From a virus: a DNA stretch of 64,000 bases. The stretch spans positions 1 to 64,000 of IMG/VR virus record IMGVR_UViG_3300020401_000002; one strand, 5' to 3'. This document shows, piece by piece, positions 6,384 through 17,200 of this stretch; the first letter of the stretch is position 1; each line of letters starts with the position of its first letter. A model generated the notes under the pieces. The model had not been told where the DNA came from. It made no database searches and worked only from the letters and a program-made list of their open reading frames with translations. The translations under genes were made by a program, and so were the position numbers.

Positions 6384-7119
6384 AATAATCTACAACATTG
6401 CTCATGACGATAATAATAAAAAGTTAGGTCGTTGGTTACAACCAGCGATGAAAATGTTACCACAGTGGTATAAAGATCTAAAGATCGAAGGAAACAAAGG
6501 AGAAATGGATGGGCATGTAAACGTAAAAACATGTGTGTCCTTTTTATATTTATGGCAAAACTCATATCTAATGTTGTGTCCTTGTGACATAGAAATAGAC
6601 TTAGGTCCTGATGGTTATGAAGTGCATGTAGAAGACGACCAGGCTGTTAGATTTAATTCTCATACATATGAAGAAGATCAGCCAAGAAATCAAATGGGAT
6701 CAGGATTTAATCCAGATTGGATGAATCTAAAATTTGAAACTCCCATTAGTATTATGAGTACAGAACATAGATTGGATCTCATATGGCAACAACCATTTTA
6801 CTGGGATCAACAACAAGAAATAGTAACTGCTCCTGGTGTACTACCAGTGTTACCAAATAGAAGTACTGGCTTAAATATAAATACGTTTATAAATAAGTCT
6901 AGAAGAAGAACAATAAAAATACCAAAAGGATTTCCTGTAGCAAGTGTCTACAGTGCCTCTGGTAAAATTAAATGGATACAGGAACCAGATAGGAATTATT
7001 TTTTAGCAACAGCTAACACCAGGAATCAAAGATTCGAAGCAAAGGTGTATTATAAAGCAACTAAAACTTGTCCCTATCACGAACCTAACACAAATGATAT
7101 CAAAGAACATAAGTTATAA
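6373..7119 (+). CDS. Conserved-looking phage protein, 248 aa, unknown function
   Basis: The product is soluble and Trp-rich, starts MDHEIIYNIAHDDNNKKLGR and contains VKTCVSFLYLWQNSYLMLCP near residue 55, then beta-rich sequence. The phrase KTCPSF...KNSYV with a following CD motif is one I remember from unannotated marine phage proteins. No catalytic signature is visible. The C terminus is Cys-containing (KTCPYHEPN). It overlaps the endolysin gene by 26 bases. Confidence 0.7.
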   Translation: MDHEIIYNIAHDDNNKKLGRWLQPAMKMLPQWYKDLKIEGNKGEMDGHVNVKTCVSFLYLWQNSYLMLCPCDIEIDLGPDGYEVHVEDDQAVRFNSHTYEEDQPRNQMGSGFNPDWMNLKFETPISIMSTEHRLDLIWQQPFYWDQQQEIVTAPGVLPVLPNRSTGLNINTFINKSRRRTIKIPKGFPVASVYSASGKIKWIQEPDRNYFLATANTRNQRFEAKVYYKATKTCPYHEPNTNDIKEHKL

Positions 7120-7549
7120 AGAAGCAACTCAATCTAATACAGCACTTAGATTAGGTATCAATAATGAGCCTGATGGATATCAACTTGGCAATATGTCGAA
7201 TATAGCCAATAACTTATTTCAACCTTTAAGAGAATGGGTTGGAGGACCAATTAAAATAAATAGTTTCTTCAGATGTGAAGAATTAAATGAAGCTATCGGT
7301 GGAAGCCCTCGATCACAGCATTGTCAGGGCAGAGCAATGGACCTGGATGATATTCATGGACATAAAACAAATGCCGAGATGTTTAATTATATAAAATCTG
7401 AATTAAATTTTGATCAATTGATATGGGAGTTCGGAGATGACGAAAACCCTGCGTGGATTCATGTCAGTTATGTAAGTGACATGGAAAATCGAAATAGATG
7501 TTTGAAAGCATATAAATCTAATGGAAAAACTAAATATGAACTGATATGA
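7094..7549 (+). CDS. Endolysin, M15-type zinc peptidase
   Basis: This 151-residue protein has the M15 (D-Ala-D-Ala carboxypeptidase / L-Ala-D-Glu endopeptidase) motifs: SQHCQGRAMDLD at about 74-85 with the zinc ligands His76 and Asp83, and WIHVSY near 121-126 with the third His. The N terminus (ISYKEATQSNTALRLGI) matches the usual start of the family, so ATG 7094 is right despite a 26-base overlap with the gene before. It would cut peptidoglycan peptides to lyse the host. It has no signal peptide, so it needs a holin, and holin-like genes follow directly. Confidence 0.88.
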   Translation: MISKNISYKEATQSNTALRLGINNEPDGYQLGNMSNIANNLFQPLREWVGGPIKINSFFRCEELNEAIGGSPRSQHCQGRAMDLDDIHGHKTNAEMFNYIKSELNFDQLIWEFGDDENPAWIHVSYVSDMENRNRCLKAYKSNGKTKYELI

Positions 7550-7968
7550 CTAAAGAACCGTTAATAAAAAGACCAGAACCTACAAATAAAAAACCTAAGA
7601 TGAGAAACAAAGATTTACGACACTATATCGGAGCTGCAGGTGTATTTATACTCGTTGTTGCTCTAATGTTGTTTTTGGCATATAATGATATTCCATCAGC
7701 AAATAAAGATATTTTTGTATCTATAATCGGAATGATAGTGGGGAGCTTATCTGTGGTCATTTACACCATCATAGGGAAGAACCCAGATGAGGTGAATGCT
7801 TTACAACAGAAAGTAGAATCCTTACAATCACTCGCTGATACTATGGAGAAAAGAAACGATCAACTAGAAGCAATGATCATAGAACTACAAAGAGAAATAA
7901 TTTCTAAGTTGTCTGTGGTAGGAGCACAGTTCGTTTTAAAAGATAAGAAAACTAAGAATGATGCTTAA
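7546..7968 (+). CDS. Two-span membrane protein with coiled coil, 140 aa
   Basis: Two hydrophobic helices (about residues 28-46, GAAGVFILVVALMLFLAY, and 54-78) are followed by a coiled coil (about 85-125). The short N terminus is Lys/Pro-rich. Topology and position between endolysin and 3TM holin suggest a role in lysis, for example as holin partner or i-spanin-like protein. It overlaps the endolysin gene by ATGA and the next gene by 11 bases. Confidence 0.7.
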   Translation: MTKEPLIKRPEPTNKKPKMRNKDLRHYIGAAGVFILVVALMLFLAYNDIPSANKDIFVSIIGMIVGSLSVVIYTIIGKNPDEVNALQQKVESLQSLADTMEKRNDQLEAMIIELQREIISKLSVVGAQFVLKDKKTKNDA

Positions 7969-8338
7969 ATTTTTATTAGGTCTACTAGGTAAAGGAGAAG
8001 GTGGTAGAAGTAAAATTGGAGGGTTAGCTCTAGATCTTAGGGAAGCTATAAAAGGTAAAGAGTTAGATCCAAACCAGATATTAGAATTGCAAACAAAGAT
8101 AAATGAAGTTGAAGCACAACACCGTTCTATGTTTGTTGCTGGTTGGAGACCTAGTGTTGGCTGGGTTTGTAGTCTTGCATTTGCTTATCACTTTGTTGCC
8201 TTTCCAATCATTCAAACTATTTATCCAGATGTTGATTTTCCTGAACTGGATACAGAACCTTTGTTTACTGTGTTAATGGGTATGTTAGGTTTAGGAGGAC
8301 TCAGAACTTTTGAAAAACTAAAAGGTAAAACTAAATAG
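7958..8338 (+). CDS. Holin of the 3TM (GTA-type) family
   Basis: The 126-residue protein has an N-terminal amphipathic region, then MFVAGWRPSVGWVCSLAFAY, followed by two more hydrophobic stretches and a basic end. The FVAGWRPxxGW block opening the first membrane span is diagnostic of the 3TM holin superfamily found in phages and gene transfer agents. It would open the inner membrane for the M15 endolysin encoded two genes upstream. Two ATGs in tandem occur at the start; the second may be used. Confidence 0.85.
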   Translation: MMLKFLLGLLGKGEGGRSKIGGLALDLREAIKGKELDPNQILELQTKINEVEAQHRSMFVAGWRPSVGWVCSLAFAYHFVAFPIIQTIYPDVDFPELDTEPLFTVLMGMLGLGGLRTFEKLKGKTK

Positions 8339-8604
8339 TGATAAAACTAAAATTGCTGAGAGCTTTAGTCAAAGATAGAAGGCTCTCACCTGTAGAAAGG
8401 TTAGCTATTAGACTTGGATATATGGGCTCTGCATTAATTATGCTTAGTCCATATTTACTTAATTACGGTAAGATAGGTGCGGTAACCTATATTATCGGTG
8501 GTGTATTAATGACACCTCAAGTATGGGTTGCAAAGCAATGGAATTTAGTTTTAGTAAATGTTAATTTAGTAATTGGATATTTGATTTATTATTATTCATC
8601 ATAA
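8338..8604 (+). CDS. Membrane protein, 88 aa
   Basis: It starts with GTG overlapping the holin stop (TAGTG). The sequence has a basic N terminus and two or three hydrophobic segments (GSALIMLSPYLLNYGKIGAV and LVLVNVNLVIGYLIYYYSS). Its place after the 3TM holin suggests a lysis-related or envelope role. I do not recognise it. Confidence 0.65.
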   Translation: MIKLKLLRALVKDRRLSPVERLAIRLGYMGSALIMLSPYLLNYGKIGAVTYIIGGVLMTPQVWVAKQWNLVLVNVNLVIGYLIYYYSS

Positions 8605-8738
8605 TGGCAAAAGTAAACTTACCTGTATATTACAAAAGACCAAAGGTTAAAAGACCAGGGATACATGCTAAGACTAAAAGCTCTAAATGTAAAACTAGTA
8701 AAAACTACCGTAAAGGCTATCGTGGGCAGGGACGTTAA
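8604..8738 (+). CDS. Small basic phage protein, 44 aa
   Basis: TAATG overlap with the previous gene, then MAKVNLPVYYKRPKVKRPGI followed by HAKTKSSKCKTSKNYRKGYR. The RPGIHAKTKSSK...KNYKKxYRGQG pattern is one I recall from other aquatic phages without function. Very high Lys/Arg content suggests binding to nucleic acid. It closes the unit that began at 5410. Confidence 0.7.
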   Translation: MAKVNLPVYYKRPKVKRPGIHAKTKSSKCKTSKNYRKGYRGQGR

Positions 8739-8755
8739 AAACTGCTTTATATAAA

Positions 8756-8767
8756 TTTGTACCTTTG
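8756..8767 (+). promoter_or_regulatory. Promoter element TTTGTACCTTTG of the tail-fibre unit
   Basis: The extended motif TTnGTAnnTTTG is complete. It lies 16 bases before the ATG at 8784. The sequence TTTGCACAAA at 8764-8773 overlaps its 3' half and is identical to a 10-mer in the operator region at 5356-5365, so the same regulator may act at both places. No -33 TTG is seen. Confidence 0.55.
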
Positions 8768-8783
8768 CACAAACACCTAGAAT

Positions 8784-11216
8784 ATGCCTAGAATAAGTAC
8801 GTTTTCTCAAGACTCAACTGTAAGTAAGCAAGATCAGTGGATAGGAACCGACAGTGTAACTGGCGATACTAAAAACTATGCGATACAAAGTTTTGTAGAT
8901 TTAATAAATGACGAGAATCTTGTAAACTTATTCGATGGTGTTTTATATAAATTTACAGAAGTAGATACCTCATCTACAGGAAAAGGTATTATAAGTGTAA
9001 CAGCAACAAACACTTTAACTACAGCATTCAATACAATAACAACTATATACCTTCACATAAAAGATACAGACAATAAGAATGTAGCTGATTATCTAGATAA
9101 AACACTTGATAATTATATAAAGATAAGTGAGCAAGGCAACCTCAACAACTTCGGAATATATGAGGTAACTGCTATAGAAGATTTTAATACATACTACAAA
9201 AAATTAACTCTGAATATTAGAGACACAAATGGTAGTATGTCTCCTAACCAAAGCTATTTTGTTTCTAACTATCAAGCTATAAACGATCAAGATTTCAGTG
9301 ATAATTCTGTAACTGAGTTTGGTGATGTTACTAATGCTGGTTCTGGACAGATTATTTCAAACATAGAAAGAACTAACTATAACGAAATATATCAAAATGG
9401 TTTAAGGCATTCTGATATTGTGGATAATGTACTCTCTACAGATGCAGGTGTTCCACTATCAGCAAATCAAGGAAAAGTATTGAAAGATGCTATTGATGCT
9501 ATTAATGTTCTTCTTACAAGTGATGAAACAGACCTAGATACTATCCAGGAGATAGTAGATTATATTGAGACAAACAGAGACACTTTAGAAAATTTAGGCA
9601 TAAGTAATATATCAGGACTACAAGTTGCATTAGATTCTAAGGTTGATAAAATAGTAGGAAAAGGATTATCTGCTAATGATTTTACCGATCTTCTACTTGC
9701 AAAACTTAATGGTATAGCAACTGGAGCAGAGGTTAATGTTCAGGCAGATTGGAATGAAAACGTAACAAGTAATGATGCCTATATAAATAACAAGCCTACT
9801 GATGTAACTGATTTATCTTTACACAATGCTACAGAGTTAGCTGATATAAACAGCTCTGGTTCTGGATACATACTTACAGATGATGAAAGAACATCTATTT
9901 CTGGTTTAGAATTTAATAGCTTAGATACAGATGAAACAAAAACTAAAGGAAAGTTATCTGTAGTAGATCACATAAATTTCCCTACATCATTAAGTGTTGA
10001 ACCTACAAGTGATGAAGCAATATATAGTGAGACAGGTGCTGGTAGCAACAAACTAACTTTTAAGCAAAACGACTATAAGTATAAGTTAGATTATTATAGT
10101 AATCACTTAAAAACAGGAATACTAGAAGGCGGAAATATAACAGTATTAAACAGCACTCAAGTAAGAGTAGCTAGTGGTAAGGGTATTGTCGTGAGCTATA
10201 ATAAAGGAGTAGCTGGTTCAGCACCAACTATACAAGAAGTTAATTGGGATCAAATAGATGTAACTGTAAGTAATTTAAATGCAGGTGATCCAGATCAATT
10301 AAACCAATGGTTTTATGTAGATACTGCAGGTGCTGTACAACAACAACCTGGAGAGTTTACTGATTCACAATATAAAACAACTGTTGTTCTAGGATCAGTA
10401 ATTCATTCGGATGGAACAGTAAGGTTTGCAAAAACATTTCCTACCGCAGCATACGGAACGCATAATGAGTTTAGCGAATTTGCTAGAATATTTGGACCAC
10501 TAAAAAAGAGTGGTCATACAATTACAGCAAACGGTGCTAATCTTTCTTTAGATAGAGCTGCTGGTACTGCCTTTGCTTTAGGGCGTAACTTTACAACCGA
10601 TGCAAACAATCCTTCTATAATTACGGATGGAGCTCAATCAATTGTAAACTTTTACAGATATTATCGTGATGGATCAGGTGGTTTTGTATTAGACGATGGA
10701 GCATCTAACGCTGGTTACACTGTATTAGATCCAACTAAATATGACGATGGATCTGGTACACTTGCAACTGTTGCAGCTAATAAGTTTACCACACAAAGAC
10801 TTTACTATTTTCCATCAACTACAGGTATAGTGGTTGCTTATTATGGAAGGAATGAATATGATAGCTTAGATGCTGCTAACACACAAATTAGTGCTGAACC
10901 TTTTACTGAGGCAACTAACACAGCACAACAAGCTATATTCCTAGGGTATGTTATAATGGAAAATACTTGCACTGATTTATCAGCAGCAACAAACTCTAGA
11001 ATTATACAGGGAGGACTATTTAGATCAGTAGCATTTACCTCAACAGGAGCTGCTGCTGGTACATCTAATATATCAGATCTAGGAGATGTACAAGTTACTT
11101 CACCTGCAAACGATCAAATATTACAATATAACACTAACACAGGTGCTTGGGAAAATAAAGATTTACAAGACTATAACTCATTCTCGATGGCAATGTCAAT
11201 TGCTTTAGGAGGATAA
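8784..11216 (+). CDS. Tail fibre / collar-type structural protein, 810 aa
   Basis: The middle (about residues 215-330) has classic phage tail-fibre phrases: STDAGVPLSANQGKVLKDAI, LDTIQEIVDYIETNRDTLEN, LQVALDSKVDKIVGKGLS and LNGIATGAEVNVQADWNE. The C terminus carries ISDLGDVQVTSPANDQILQY, another fibre repeat phrase. The segments between are Gly/Thr/Asp-rich beta structure. These features indicate a trimeric fibre that contacts the host. It starts the unit after the promoter at 8756 and is followed 12 bases later by a still larger tail protein. Confidence 0.85.
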   Translation: MPRISTFSQDSTVSKQDQWIGTDSVTGDTKNYAIQSFVDLINDENLVNLFDGVLYKFTEVDTSSTGKGIISVTATNTLTTAFNTITTIYLHIKDTDNKNVADYLDKTLDNYIKISEQGNLNNFGIYEVTAIEDFNTYYKKLTLNIRDTNGSMSPNQSYFVSNYQAINDQDFSDNSVTEFGDVTNAGSGQIISNIERTNYNEIYQNGLRHSDIVDNVLSTDAGVPLSANQGKVLKDAIDAINVLLTSDETDLDTIQEIVDYIETNRDTLENLGISNISGLQVALDSKVDKIVGKGLSANDFTDLLLAKLNGIATGAEVNVQADWNENVTSNDAYINNKPTDVTDLSLHNATELADINSSGSGYILTDDERTSISGLEFNSLDTDETKTKGKLSVVDHINFPTSLSVEPTSDEAIYSETGAGSNKLTFKQNDYKYKLDYYSNHLKTGILEGGNITVLNSTQVRVASGKGIVVSYNKGVAGSAPTIQEVNWDQIDVTVSNLNAGDPDQLNQWFYVDTAGAVQQQPGEFTDSQYKTTVVLGSVIHSDGTVRFAKTFPTAAYGTHNEFSEFARIFGPLKKSGHTITANGANLSLDRAAGTAFALGRNFTTDANNPSIITDGAQSIVNFYRYYRDGSGGFVLDDGASNAGYTVLDPTKYDDGSGTLATVAANKFTTQRLYYFPSTTGIVVAYYGRNEYDSLDAANTQISAEPFTEATNTAQQAIFLGYVIMENTCTDLSAATNSRIIQGGLFRSVAFTSTGAAAGTSNISDLGDVQVTSPANDQILQYNTNTGAWENKDLQDYNSFSMAMSIALGG

Positions 11217-11228
11217 ATAAATAAAACG

Positions 11229-14200
11229 ATGGCTAAAAAATTATTACATTCTTCAAAGCTACAGGTTGACAAGGCTAATAACCTTTTTGTCATAAATGAT
11301 GTCATACCTCTAGAAAACATTTTGTTGATTACAGACGTAACAGCAAATAAAGTTATTTATCAATTTAACAGTCCTACACTAGGTGGGACAGTTGTAACAG
11401 ATGGTCAGTCTTCATCGACAACACTTACGGTGACTCACGACATGGCTAATGATGCAGATATTCAAGAGACAGATTCTTTTCAATTTTTTTACGATTCAGC
11501 AGAAGTTCATATAGAGCCATCAGAAACTTTTGTAGATCCTGTAAGTAAATTTAGAGTATCTAATCCAGAGAACTTAATTGATACTGACTTTGAGTATGGT
11601 CTACAGTCTACAAAATGGGAAACTATTCAAACTGTAAACAATGTTCCAACATTGTATGCTTCAGGAGGTGAAGTACCTATTGAAGGTATAACTTCTGTTA
11701 GTTCACTAATTGGATCTAGACAAATTAGAGTCCAGGTAACTACACCTCACGGACTAACTGTAGGTGATCCTTTATCTGTTCAAGGTGTAAGCGATTATCA
11801 ATCAGAAGGATTTTTTATTGTTTCTGGTACACCATCAGCTTTAGAGTTCTTTTATGAAATAGACGTAGAGTCTAGTATATCAGGAGAGATATCAGGATCA
11901 TACACCACAATAATTCCAGCCAAATTTTTTGAGGGTGCACAACTAAATATTAGCAATGCAGAAGGAGTTACAACAGATGAAGCCGATCAGAGTGTGTTGA
12001 CAGCAACAACTCGTGCTGCTCACGGATTTACGTCAGGAACTAAATTATATATAAGAAACTCGATAGGTCCAAAAGAATTAAAAATTACTGATCCAACAGC
12101 AACCGCTTCAGATGGTAGACCTTTTGTAGATACAGTTGCTTCGTTTCAAATAGATAATCAAGTACAAGATACAAACACTACCAGGGGTAATGCAACATAT
12201 AATAACACAGTTGCTTGGGACTGGGAGATGACACACACTAAATATTTGTCATACACAGATATAGGTTCTTCTAATCAAATTACCTGGGCAGGTCATGGTT
12301 TGACAGACAGAGCTTGTGTTCTTTTTAATACTCCTGTTGCTTATGGAGGTATCAACAGAGATTACAACTCTAACAAAAGTCAATATTCATATAACTATTC
12401 ATTCAGTTATTTTTCAAATGCTGAACCAGACGAAACACAAAATTATAGTGGAACCCAAGTGGACACATTCAAAAACTTAGATAATTTTGGATTGTATGAT
12501 GGTGAAGTATATTATGTAAAAGTAATAGATGATAATACGTTAGAATTATATGAGTTCGGTGATGAATCACTAAGTACTGTAATTCCTTTAACACAGCCAT
12601 CATCAGAGTTTACATTAGGCTTACCTAGGCTAGGGTTAATATATGAAGTTGCTCGTGCAGGTTATAATAGTAATTATGGAAACTCAAATGATAACTGGAG
12701 ATGGACAAGATGGAATTATGAAGATGCAGGATTATTAACTAACTCATTTAATTCTGGTTATACTTATAGTTATGACAGATATAGTTACTGGGCTATGAGC
12801 ACATATTCTCCTGGATGGGTTGACTACAACGATGAAGTAACAGTTACAAATATTAGATTAGCAACTTCTGGTCTTTACTATTACTACTATTACACTAGAG
12901 TAGGAACGCCTGATAATGGACAATATACAGGTAATATAGGTCTATACGCATGGTGGTACTATGGAGGTAGAGAGTATTATGCTTGGTTGAACTCTGTAAA
13001 TAATCAGCCATCACATTTTTATAATGGTGCAGGGATTAGAACAAGACAATATAAAAACCACTATGGATGGATGTATCACAAAGGTGATATACAAAGAATG
13101 ACAAGCGGACAGGCAACACAAGATTGGTCTGGTAAAGATTTAGTAGCTAATGAATATGGTGCAGGAATTAGTGAACCTAATATGATTGTTGCATTCCAAG
13201 GAGCTACCAGAGGATATAGAAATGGATATTACATGTCTGTTGGTGCAAATGATTACTATTCAGATTCTTTGAGTGCTGAAGGTGCTTATAAAAACAGAAT
13301 TGGTGTTACAAGACAGATGAACGAAGATGTAACATTAGATTCAGCTAGTAACGATGGTATATTTGTAATAGCTAATAACTTTGGATTTAGTTATGGGTAT
13401 GAAAGATATGGTTTAAATCAACAGCCAGTTTTGTTCTATGGTTTTGCAAATAAATTAGAACAAACAAGAAATACTATATATATAGCAGGACATGAGATAC
13501 CAGATCAACAAACTGTAACAGTAAAAATACCAGATGCAGAGTATAATGAAAATCTTACTCTCCCTAATAACAATATTACAGGTCAAACATTTATATATGC
13601 AGATCAATATCAGATAACTGAGCAGACACAAAATTTTCAAGCGACTGTTATAAAAATAAGTGATAATGTAATCAAACTACAAACAGATGACTTTCCTAAT
13701 AATGATGACTTTATAGAGTTCCCTGATAATTATACAATATCTTATAATTTAGAAAATCCTTTTTATAACACTTTATTTATTCAAGATCATAAAATTATAG
13801 GTATTGAAGAAGGAACTTATACAGCAGAAGGTAACACAGAACCAAATCCTGGAATATGGAATGTTTCATTTGAACCAGGTAATTATATATTTTCAGGTTT
13901 AAGAATTAGCGGTACAGCTACAGATCCAGATATAGTAGTATATAGAGGATCAACCTACAACTTTGTTGTAAACGCTACAGGACATCCATTCTATTTAACA
14001 ACTACTGATGCAAGTGGATACGTTTCAGGAACTTATGCTGGTGAATATCTGTTAGGAGTTACAAACTCAAGAACTACATCAGGCACACTATCTTGGACTG
14101 TAGATGCAAGTGCTCCTAATACTATGTATTATTTCTGTGGAAATCATGGCAATATGAATGGCACTATAGAGGTCAGAGATGTAGGAGCTGCAATAGGTGG

Positions 14201-17200
14201 TTTAACTGATAATACAGACTATAAAGTTATTAGAGTAAATGACTCTAGAGTAAGTTTAAGTTCATTAGCTAGTAGCACAGCTCAAGCGACTACAAATAAT
14301 GTAGGGTTTGCTAATAACAGCCCACAACCAGCAACAACGATAGATTGTGTTACACCATTTTCTCCTGCTGTTCCAACAGAAGTAACAATTGATGCTATAG
14401 AATATAGAGGAGACTTTTCAGGTAGATATGAATATTTAGTATTAGTGTTTGGAGATGGAGATACTTATTACATAGGTAATATAAATGGTCAAGATACAGA
14501 TCAGTTTAGGAAGGAAACTTCTTTTGTCTCTAAAAACATAACATCTCTTTTAGCAGGTGGTAATACTATAAGTGTTGATTTATTCCCAACGTCACAAATT
14601 AATTTTGCTCACGGAAGTATGTCTAATTGGTATGAGATTAGATTTGTAATGAGTGGTGGTGTAGGATCAGTTGTATTATCATCAACAGGTAGTGGAGAGC
14701 AGAAGTTTTCTTTTGATGCTCTTGCAGGTGCGTATGATGGTATATATGAAATATCAGGTCAACAGACTTCAGGATCAACATTTACTATGACTTCTGATAT
14801 TAAAATACCAAAAAGACCATATACTATTTTAAATCCTAATGTAGACACGACTGTAAATGAAATTACTTTCCCTACTGAACATAATTTCTTATTAGGCGAA
14901 AAAGTTAAATATGATCCGCATTTAGATACTTCATATCATTTTTCAACTGATATAGCAAGTCTTGATTATTATGTATATGCGATACCTGTAACTGATACTA
15001 AAGTTGCATTCGCAACATCAGAGACTTTAGCAAAAGAAAATCAAAGAATACCTTTAGCTACAGTTGCTGCAACAGGAGATGATCACTTACTTAGATCAGA
15101 AAGTATTATAAAAGCAAGAACTGGACAAGGAACTGTTTCTTTAACACAAGACTCTAACGAGGTTGTAGGTAACGGTACTGAGTTCTTGAAAGATTTTAAA
15201 AGGTTTGATAGGGTATATATATACAATGGAACATTTAATAAAGAGTTTACAGTATCTAGAGTTTTAACAGACAACAGATTACTTTTATTCGAAAATGCAG
15301 GTGTTACTGTTACAAGTAATATTTATTTCCATCCTACAGAACTTATATTAAGACCAGATGGATATGGAATTCACTTGCCTTTTGATGGCGGTGTAAATAT
15401 TACAGCAGGAACATCTCCTGATAGTAAAATTGTAAGACAAACTAGAAAATATTTTAGATATCAATCTGGTAAGGGTATACAAAACTCTTTTGCCATAAAC
15501 TTTAATCCTCCTAAAATTGTTAGGATTCTTATAAAAGCTGATGGTACTACTGCAGAAATTGAAACACAAGAAGCACATAACTTAAATGTAGGTGACATTG
15601 TTGTAATAGAAAATGCAGAGGTAACTTTAGGTAACAATGAATTCAACGGAGAGTTTTCAGTAACAACTGTTGTAGATGCTTTCAAATTTAGATATACGAT
15701 GGCAAATGCACCATTGCAAGAAAAAGCTTCAGGATTCCCAACATATTACTTAAAGAACTGGAATGATTCTTTTGTAAGAGCTGGTATGTTTGACGATCAA
15801 AACGGTTTCTTTATGCAATATGATGGAAGAGACTTAGCGTGTGTTAGGAGATCATCTACATTACAACTCGCAGGAACTGCAAACGTAACTAGAAACTCTC
15901 AGGTAGTTACAGGTCAACAGACTTCATTCACTACACAATTAACTACTGGAAGCCACGTTGTAATTAGAGGACAATCTTACAAGGTTGTGGAAATTAGATC
16001 TGATATAGCCTTTACAGTACAACCTCCATATAGAGGTGTAGATGCAACTCAAGTAAAAATTACTTTGACAAAAGATGCGGTTGTAAAACAAAACGAATGG
16101 AACTTGGATAGATGTGATGGAACAGGTCCTTCAGGATTTGATATAAATGTCAATAGAATCCAAATGGCATATGCTGATTACTCATGGTATGGTGCTGGTA
16201 AAATTAGATTTGGTTTTAAAGACAGAAAAGGTCATGTTAAATATGTACATGAGTTTATACACAACAACATTTTAGATGAATCATACTTTAGATCAGGTAA
16301 CTTACCAGGTAGATATGAAATTGCGAATGGACCATCAGCTAATGCTGCTCCAACATTATTCCACTTTGGTACATCTGTAATTATGGATGGAACATTTGAT
16401 GATGACAAAGCTTACTTGTTTACTGGAAATTCAAAACCATTTGCATTTACAAACGGAAACGGAGATAATATATCTACTACTGGAGATAGTACATTTGAAT
16501 TAATAACACTTAATGGTCAAAGAGTATTTGTTTACGCTTTCGATATGAACACAAGTTCAGTAGGTGACTTAAAGGTAGGAATGCTATTACAACATGCTAA
16601 TTTACCAGAAGGTACTTATTTATCACAAATAAAAGATCTTGGTGGAGGAACAACAAAAATATACGCTTCTCATCCATCTACTAGTACATTACCAAACATT
16701 GCTCAAAATCCAGTTATAACTGCTGGTTCAGGTATAGATATTGCAGAAGACACTAATAATGCAGTTGATTTATCTAGACCGATACCGCTTATATCTGTAA
16801 GATTAGCACCATCAGTAGACTCTTCATTGACAGGTGATATAGGAGAAAGAGAGATAATGAATAGGATGCAACTTGGATTGAGACAAGCAGGTGTTACATC
16901 AAACAAAGATTTGGAAGTATTTGTAGTCTTAAATCCACAACCATCTAATCTTGATTTTAGAAACGTAGATTCACCATCTTTATCTCAGGTTATAGAGTTT
17001 AACTCTGGAGATACATATCAAGGTGGTACGGTTATATTAGCTACTAAAGTATCTGCAGGATCCACAACTATTGACTTAGGAGAGTTATTAGAATTAGGTA
17101 ACTCTATATTAGGAGGAGATAGTGTGTTCCCTACAGGACCAGATATTTTGACGATAGCGGTTCAGCCACAGGATACAGCAGGTATTAATTTTACTAATCC

